The translations under genes were made by a program, and so were the position numbers. Below the pieces are notes generated by a model. It saw only the letters and a list, made by a program, of their open reading frames with translations, ran no database searches and was not told the origin of the DNA. From NCBI GenBank assembly GCA_051650265.1, contig JBOFIR010000231.1, positions 1 through 62,429 of the forward strand: 62,429 nucleotides of DNA, read 5' to 3'. This DNA is from JBOFEH01 sp051650265 (GTDB lineage Bacteria; Bacillota; Clostridia; Lachnospirales; Cellulosilyticaceae). This document shows, in pieces, positions 57,557-62,429 of this stretch (position 1 is the first letter of the stretch; each line of letters begins with the position of its first letter).

Positions 57557-58554
57557 CGGGGATAGAGAATAAAGGACAAATAGCACCCGCATACTTGCTA
57601 TTTGGTGAAGATGAATGGCTCAGGAAGAAGGGCTTTAATCAGATTAAAAGTCAGGTATTACAAGTCCCTGATGATATGATGAATTTTATGAGTTTTGAAG
57701 GCAAAGATGTGTCGGTAGGTGATGTAATTGACGCAGGCGAAACCATGCCTTTCTTTGCAGAACGTAAACTCGTAAGTGTAAGAAATAGCCAACTTTTTAA
57801 AACAGGAAAAAAAGATGAAACAGAAAAGCTTCTGGCATGGATTAAAGATTTACCGGCGTATAGTGTGCTTGTATTTAATGAGGTTGAGGTAGATAAACGC
57901 AACACTCTTTACAAATACTTTCAAAAGCATTTTAGCATCATAGACTGTAACTGCCCAAAAGAGGATGCTTTGTTGCCTATGGTGGCCCAGATTGCTGCAG
58001 ATAAAGGTGTGCAAATAGCTCGCAAAGAATTACAATACTTTGTAATGAATATGCCATCTAGTATCAGTTATATGATCCAGGAACTTGAAAAGCTTAGAAC
58101 CTATTGTCAGGATAGTGCTGTGACCAAAGAGGTCATTGATACGATTTGTGTTTTTTCCTTGGAGCAACGTGTCTTTGGATTACTCAAAGAGATTGGTATG
58201 AAACGTGTTGACCAAGCGATCATTATTTATCAAAAACTTATAGAGAGTAAAGAATCACCAATTTTAATTCTTTCTCTCATTGCAAGGCAGTATCGTATGA
58301 TGCTACAAGCAAAGTATCTGATGCGTACACAGAGTGCTAAGCAAATTGCAGGGGCATTGGGTATGCCATATTTCGCTGTGGGAGAATTGATGGAACAGGC
58401 CAAGCTCTATTCTTTCAAACAACTTGAAGTTATTTTGGCATTATGTCTTGAGCAGGATATTGCTATTAAAACAGGGCAGATGGACCAAGTGTATAGTATT
58501 GAGTATTTGATGATGCAGTGTATGTATATGACAGAAGCGCAGGCATCGCGCTAA
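57553..58554 (+). CDS. holA: DNA polymerase III delta subunit
   Basis: 333 residues. Opens the sliding clamp in the clamp loader. N-terminal AAA+-like start PAYLLFGEDEWLRKKG, later LVFNEVEVDKR, and the C-terminal collar domain (LIARQYRMMLQAKYLM). Overlaps comEC by four bases (ATGA), the usual comEC-holA-rpsT arrangement. Confidence 0.95.
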   Translation: MTGIENKGQIAPAYLLFGEDEWLRKKGFNQIKSQVLQVPDDMMNFMSFEGKDVSVGDVIDAGETMPFFAERKLVSVRNSQLFKTGKKDETEKLLAWIKDLPAYSVLVFNEVEVDKRNTLYKYFQKHFSIIDCNCPKEDALLPMVAQIAADKGVQIARKELQYFVMNMPSSISYMIQELEKLRTYCQDSAVTKEVIDTICVFSLEQRVFGLLKEIGMKRVDQAIIIYQKLIESKESPILILSLIARQYRMMLQAKYLMRTQSAKQIAGALGMPYFAVGELMEQAKLYSFKQLEVILALCLEQDIAIKTGQMDQVYSIEYLMMQCMYMTEAQASR

Positions 58555-58569
58555 AGGAATATACAACGA

Positions 58570-58599
58570 AAAACCCCTTACCTATAGGTAAGGGGTTTT
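58570..58599. terminator. Bidirectional terminator between holA and rpsT
   Basis: AAAACCCCTTACC / GGTAAGGGGTTTT, 13-bp perfect stem with TATA loop; both flanks carry A- or T-runs, serving the convergent genes. Confidence 0.9.
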
Positions 58600-58616
58600 A
58601 TGCAACAGAATCAAAA

Positions 58617-58880
58617 TTAAGCGATAGAGTTAACTAAACGAGTTAATGTTGATTTTTTACGAGCAGCAGCGTTTTTGTGGAAAATTCCTTTAGCTGTAGC
58701 TCTGTCGATAGCTTTGATAGCAACTGGTAAGCTAGCTTTTGCAGCTGCTGCGTCGTTAGCTTTAACAGCTACAACAACTTTCTTGATGAAAGTTTTTACT
58801 GCTGAACGATTAGCACGGTTACGTGCAGTTCTTGTTGCGATTACTTTAATACGTTTTTTTGCTGATTTAATATTGGCCAT
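58617..58880 (-). CDS. rpsT: 30S ribosomal protein S20
   Basis: 87 residues, very basic and helical, starting MANIKSAKKRIKV and ending with KKSTLTRLVNSIA. ATG at 58880 follows GGGAGGG; an in-frame upstream extension to 58949 is not coding. Opposite in direction to its neighbours, as in other Clostridia. On the plus strand the same bases form a long open frame in phase with gpr, which is a shadow. Confidence 0.97.
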   Translation of the reverse strand: MANIKSAKKRIKVIATRTARNRANRSAVKTFIKKVVVAVKANDAAAAKASLPVAIKAIDRATAKGIFHKNAAARKKSTLTRLVNSIA

Positions 58881-58951
58881 TTTTAGACCCTCCCATTCAT
58901 ATTCATTGGACACGGTTTGGGGAATTATGAACGGTGATTTAACCACCATTC

Positions 58952-58980
58952 ATTATATAGTATCTCCCGGACAAAGTCAA
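58952..58980 (-). promoter_or_regulatory. Promoter of rpsT
   Basis: On the minus strand TTGACT (58980-58975), 17-base spacer, TATAAT (58957-58952). The predicted 5' leader begins with a short dyad GGTGGTTAAATCACC that might serve feedback by S20. Confidence 0.85.
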
Positions 58981-59043
58981 TGTATAGTCCTAAAAATAAT
59001 GGTAAAAATACTTGCAGATATAACAATAAGAAAGGGTGGCCAA

Positions 59044-60054
59044 ATGTCTGATACGAATATGCAATTTTATCCAAGAACTGACCTTGCTATTGAAATTGGT
59101 GCACAGCTGAAAGCAGATCAAGGTAGTGGTGCAGACGACTATGAAATAGAAGGCGTTAAGATTGACACAGAAATAAGAGAGGTTCATGGTATTGAGATCA
59201 CACATGTCAAAATAGAGAATCAAGTGGGCGCAGAAAATATGGGAAAACCTATTGGTAACTATATTACAATAGAGTGTCAAGCCATGAAGGATAATGATCC
59301 TGATGCACACATTGCAGTGATTGAAGCAGTTGCAGGAGAGCTGAAGAAGCTGTTGCCACCAGGAAAAGACAAACATGTACTGGTAGTGGGACTGGGGAAT
59401 CGTTTTGCGACACCAGATACACTAGGACCTAAGGTGTCTGGCAAAGTACTGGTTACAAGACATCTCAAGCAGCATGCACCGGATGCAATCGATGATTCCG
59501 TATGTGAGCTTAGTAGCCTCACACCAGGAGTAATGGGACTTACTGGGATTGAGACCAGTGAAATCATACATGGGGTTGTTCAGAATATCAAGCCAGATTG
59601 TATCATTGCTATAGATGCGCTTGCAGCAAGACACATCAAACGGATCAATGCAACGATTCAGATGAGTGATACAGGCATTGCGCCAGGCGCAGGGGTAGGG
59701 AACAAACGGAAACAACTGAATGTGGAAAGTGTGGGGTGTCCTGTCATTGCCATAGGTGTACCAACTGTTATTGATGCGGCAACACTTGTTCATGATACAC
59801 TAGAAACATTGATTCACAATATGCTGCACGAAGCAGAACACTCTCCATTTTACGATATGCTAAAAGATCTGAGTGAACAGGAGAAATTTACAGTAATTCG
59901 TGAGATTCTCTTGCCACAGGTGGGGAACCTGTTTGTGACACCAAAAGATATTGATGAGATCATGGAGTATCTTACCAATATTATTTTTAACAGTATTAAT
60001 ATCGCAGTGCATCCGGGCATTACTAAGGATGATATCAATAAATATTCCTATTAG
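59044..60054 (+). CDS. gpr: GPR endopeptidase, germination protease
   Basis: 336 residues. Aspartic-type protease that degrades small acid-soluble spore proteins at germination. The zymogen cleavage context YPRTDLAIE is at residues 9-17, so autoprocessing near Asp13 is expected. VVGLGNRFATPDTLGPKV, the active-site Asp in IAIDALAAR and GIAPGAGVGN are conserved. ATG at 59044 follows AAAGGGTGG. Expression should be sigma-G dependent; the upstream region has only weak matches (TGTATA at 58981, AAATACT near 59006). Confidence 0.96.
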   Translation: MSDTNMQFYPRTDLAIEIGAQLKADQGSGADDYEIEGVKIDTEIREVHGIEITHVKIENQVGAENMGKPIGNYITIECQAMKDNDPDAHIAVIEAVAGELKKLLPPGKDKHVLVVGLGNRFATPDTLGPKVSGKVLVTRHLKQHAPDAIDDSVCELSSLTPGVMGLTGIETSEIIHGVVQNIKPDCIIAIDALAARHIKRINATIQMSDTGIAPGAGVGNKRKQLNVESVGCPVIAIGVPTVIDAATLVHDTLETLIHNMLHEAEHSPFYDMLKDLSEQEKFTVIREILLPQVGNLFVTPKDIDEIMEYLTNIIFNSINIAVHPGITKDDINKYSY

Positions 60055-60114
60055 TCATAAAACTTAGTACAAGGCTATAAATATAGTAGAAGGATACGAG
60101 AGAGGAGGCGCCTT

Positions 60115-61311
60115 GTGCTAAGTTCTAAAATGCTAAGTAAATTCAGGTATTATACAAGTCAATATCGTTTTGGTGGCTATATGCTATTGGCATTATGCTG
60201 CGTACTTTTTATACAGTGGTATCATCTGTGGAATACCTCTACAGATCAGATGGGACCACTTCTCTTTATGAATACAGCAATGAGTAGTCAATTCAAAGAG
60301 GAAACACAGAAGCGGCAACAACAGTGGTTTGCTGAGGCTGTGAAAAGCTGGATTCAGCCCGTCGGGATTCTAGAACAAGCAGTACCAAGTCTTTTTTGTG
60401 GCAAACAGCAGAGCGCACTTTATCAACGAACAGATGAAGGAGCCTTTGCAATTCCGGAACAGGAAGAAATTGTTTCATTAGAAAAAGATAATATTTATAC
60501 ACCTGTATTTCCAAGTCCAAAACTTAAAAACGTAGATCGCAATAAACTGGATGATCCCTCCTATTTGATGCAATATTTCTTTACGGGTGATGGTTCTCTT
60601 AAGATTGGTGCTGATCTATTAGGTAAGTGGGATTTCAAAGCGTTAAGTCAAAAACCAATTCGCTTAGATGAAACAAAAGAAGGGCCTAAGGTGTTGATTT
60701 TCCATACCCATGTGAAAGAACGTTATGCGGGAGAAGGAAAAACGGGCAAAGGTGTGGCAGCTGTAGGGGATGAACTTGCTAATATTCTTGAAAAACAGTA
60801 TGGGATTGAGGCAATGCACGTGGAAGATAGCTTTTATCTGCCTAATAGTGAGAGTGTGACTGGGAACTATGAACGCATGAGCCCTGTCATTGAAAATATT
60901 CTTAAAGAGAACCCTTCTATCGAAATTGTTATTGATCTGCACCGTGATGGTATCAATGGAAAAGATAAGTTCCTAGGAGAGTATAATGGTAAACAAGCAG
61001 CCAAATTCATGTTTGTGAATGGTCTTTGTATGCAACGTAACCAAGAAGGGAAGCTCATTCCTATGAAACAGCTCACAAACCCTTACTTAGAGGAAAACTT
61101 CGCATTCTCCATGCAAGCACAGATTGAGGGGCTAGAGTACTACCCTGATTTAATGCGTAAGCTGTATCTCAAAGAGTATCGCTATAGTCTACATATGAGG
61201 CCAAATTCGTTGCTTGTTGAGGTAGGCAATCAAAATAATACCCTAGAAGAAGCCGTAAATAGTGCAGCACCGATTGCCCATATTATTGCAAAAGTACTGG
61301 AAAAAGATTGA
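60115..61311 (+). CDS. spoIIP: Stage II sporulation protein P
   Basis: 398 residues, GTG start behind GAGGAGG. One membrane helix (about 20-37) and a C-terminal amidase/endopeptidase domain: metal-binding FHTHVKERYAGE, IDLHRDG and VEVGNQNNTLEEA. Works with SpoIID and SpoIIM to digest septal peptidoglycan during engulfment. A neighbour of gpr in most spore formers, probably controlled by sigma E. Confidence 0.95.
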   Translation: MLSSKMLSKFRYYTSQYRFGGYMLLALCCVLFIQWYHLWNTSTDQMGPLLFMNTAMSSQFKEETQKRQQQWFAEAVKSWIQPVGILEQAVPSLFCGKQQSALYQRTDEGAFAIPEQEEIVSLEKDNIYTPVFPSPKLKNVDRNKLDDPSYLMQYFFTGDGSLKIGADLLGKWDFKALSQKPIRLDETKEGPKVLIFHTHVKERYAGEGKTGKGVAAVGDELANILEKQYGIEAMHVEDSFYLPNSESVTGNYERMSPVIENILKENPSIEIVIDLHRDGINGKDKFLGEYNGKQAAKFMFVNGLCMQRNQEGKLIPMKQLTNPYLEENFAFSMQAQIEGLEYYPDLMRKLYLKEYRYSLHMRPNSLLVEVGNQNNTLEEAVNSAAPIAHIIAKVLEKD

Positions 61312-61337
61312 TAGTTTTTGAAACCCTGTGCTATAAT
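61308..61337 (+). promoter_or_regulatory. Promoter of lepA
   Basis: TTGATA (61308-61313), 18-base spacer, TATAAT (61332-61337). It begins in the spoIIP stop codon, giving lepA an independent vegetative promoter. Confidence 0.75.
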
Positions 61338-61375
61338 AAAACGAATATACTAGAGAAATGAATAGGAGGAGCGAA

Positions 61376-62429
61376 ATGTCTCTTTCAAGACAACAAAAAA
61401 TCCGTAATTTTTGTATTATCGCACATATCGACCACGGTAAAAGTACATTAGCCGACCGTATTATCCAAATGACAGGTACACTCACATCACGTGAGATGCA
61501 GGCTCAAGTTTTAGACAACATGGACTTAGAACGTGAGAGAGGTATCACAATCAAGTCTCAAGCTGTAAGACTTGTATATAAAGGTGACGATGGCGTAGAA
61601 TATATTTTCAACCTCATTGATACGCCAGGGCACGTAGACTTTAACTATGAGGTATCTAGAAGTTTAGCAGCTTGTGAAGGTGCTATTCTCATCGTAGATG
61701 CTGCGCAAGGGATTGAAGCGCAGACTTTAGCAAACGTGTATTTAGCACTTGAGCATGATCTTGAGATTATGCCAGTTATCAATAAAATTGATTTGCCAAG
61801 TGCAGATCCAGAAGCTGTTAAGCATCAAATCGAAGATGTAATCGGGCTAGATGCCAGCACAGCACCACTCATCTCAGCGAAAAACGGTATCAATATCGAA
61901 GATGTATTAAAACAAGTCGTTGAAGTGATTCCAGCACCAAATGGTGATGAAGAAGCACCACTTCAAGCACTTGTCTTTGACTCTCTTTATGACCCATACA
62001 AAGGGGTTATTATATTCTGTAGAGTTAAAGAAGGTAGCGTTAAAAAAGGTATGAAGATTCGCATGATGGCAACAAAAGCTGAGTTTGATGTTGTAGAAGT
62101 TGGTACTTTTGGTGCAGGACAGTTCCGTCCATGTGATGAGATCAAAGCAGGCGAGGTTGGTTATATCACAGGTGGTATCCGAAATGTAAAAGACGCACGT
62201 GTAGGGGATACTGTGACCGATGCACATCGTCCGACAGCACATGCACTTCCAGGGTACAAGAAAGTTAATCCGATGGTATACTGCGGATTATATCCAGCAG
62301 ATGGGGCCAAATATGGTGACTTGCGTGATAGCTTAGAAAAGCTTCAGCTTAATGATGCGGCTTTAAGCTTTGAACCAGAGACTTCTGTAGCATTAGGCTT
62401 TGGCTTCCGTTGTGGTTTCTTAGGATTAC
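61376..62429 (+). CDS. lepA: Elongation factor 4 (LepA), 5' part
   Basis: The first 351 residues; the gene runs off the window end (full length about 600). GTPase domain with AHIDHGKST (G1), RGITIKSQ (G2), DTPGHVDF (G3) and NKIDLPSA (G4), followed by domain II (LQALVFDSLYDPYKGVI) and the start of domain III (MVYCGLYPADG). It back-translocates or remodels stalled ribosomes. ATG at 61376 with AGGAGGAGC. Confidence 0.97.
   Translation, partial: MSLSRQQKIRNFCIIAHIDHGKSTLADRIIQMTGTLTSREMQAQVLDNMDLERERGITIKSQAVRLVYKGDDGVEYIFNLIDTPGHVDFNYEVSRSLAACEGAILIVDAAQGIEAQTLANVYLALEHDLEIMPVINKIDLPSADPEAVKHQIEDVIGLDASTAPLISAKNGINIEDVLKQVVEVIPAPNGDEEAPLQALVFDSLYDPYKGVIIFCRVKEGSVKKGMKIRMMATKAEFDVVEVGTFGAGQFRPCDEIKAGEVGYITGGIRNVKDARVGDTVTDAHRPTAHALPGYKKVNPMVYCGLYPADGAKYGDLRDSLEKLQLNDAALSFEPETSVALGFGFRCGFLGL

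Noticed and set aside
58675..59043. Long N-terminal extension of the gpr frame covering rpsT on the opposite strand
   Set aside because: The extension is antisense to rpsT; gpr has a good RBS and the family start at 59044.
1..62429. Mobile elements, prophage, CRISPR, tRNA or rRNA genes
   Set aside because: No transposase, integrase, phage structural gene, regular repeat-spacer array, tRNA-like fold or rRNA stretch was seen on either strand.

Overview
The window reads as the chromosome of a low-GC, spore-forming anaerobic Firmicute of class Clostridia, most likely Lachnospirales. The support is the gene orders mreBCD-PBP2-minCDE-rodA, TIGR03960-TIGR03936-rng-rplU-prp-rpmA-obgE, rnfCDGEAB, and comEC-holA-rpsT-gpr-spoIIP-lepA, plus a T-box leader and a NadD-YqeK fusion. 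The sporulation genes gpr and spoIIP indicate a spore former. The genus is a guess (Cellulosilyticum-like). I see no tRNA, rRNA, CRISPR array, insertion sequence or prophage; coding density is high and nearly all genes are vertical-type core genes.

Layout. 1-10.4 kb: a loose set of single genes (CvfB-like S1 protein, three small proteins without a recognised family, GNAT protein, secreted GHL10/SH3 protein, membrane protein with a TrkA-C domain, PHP phosphoesterase, M16C metallopeptidase, DUF488 protein). 10.5-13.6 kb: aspartate 4-decarboxylase/aminotransferase, Ogt and YaaA. 13.65-18.9 kb: a T-box-controlled trp operon trpE-G-D-C-F-A that is damaged. TrpF has lost about 90 central residues in frame, and trpB is absent from its usual place between trpF and trpA. 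19-25.2 kb: a DAACS amino-acid symporter, a MATE exporter, argF and serC-serA. 25.2-30.7 kb: a GHKL ATPase-like protein and a full Rnf complex. 30.8-32.4 kb: DUF4321, maf, radC. 32.5-41.5 kb: the cell-shape and division-site cluster (mreBCD, a 1044-residue PBP2, minCDE, rodA) ending in mgsA. 41.6-50.1 kb: radical SAM/DUF2344/RNase G, ribosomal L21-Prp-L27, obgE, yhbY, nadD-yqeK, rsfS. 50.1-62.4 kb: dacF on the minus strand; then comEA, a two-component system with a GerMN lipoprotein, comEC, holA; minus-strand rpsT; gpr, spoIIP and the 5' part of lepA.

How it fits together. Rnf couples ferredoxin oxidation to NAD reduction and an ion gradient, as expected in a fermenting anaerobe. The shape cluster carries the elongasome (MreBCD, PBP2, RodA) next to the Min site-selection system. 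The L21-Prp-L27 block contains both the protease and its substrate, the L27 N-terminal extension.

The most unusual content is the trp operon. Its promoter, T-box, ribosome-binding sites and translational overlaps look intact, yet it cannot encode a standard route to tryptophan alone. The remaining TrpF is predicted to keep only strands 1, 2, a 3/7 hybrid, and 8 of the TIM barrel, TrpA has lost a usually conserved Asp, and TrpE carries Arg where the feedback-site Ser usually lies. Other points: a DAACS transporter whose substrate-site residues argue against acidic substrates, very long PBP2 insertions, and several unusually long perfect hairpins, some starting at or near stop codons. I did not find a clearly new multi-gene system such as a defence island.
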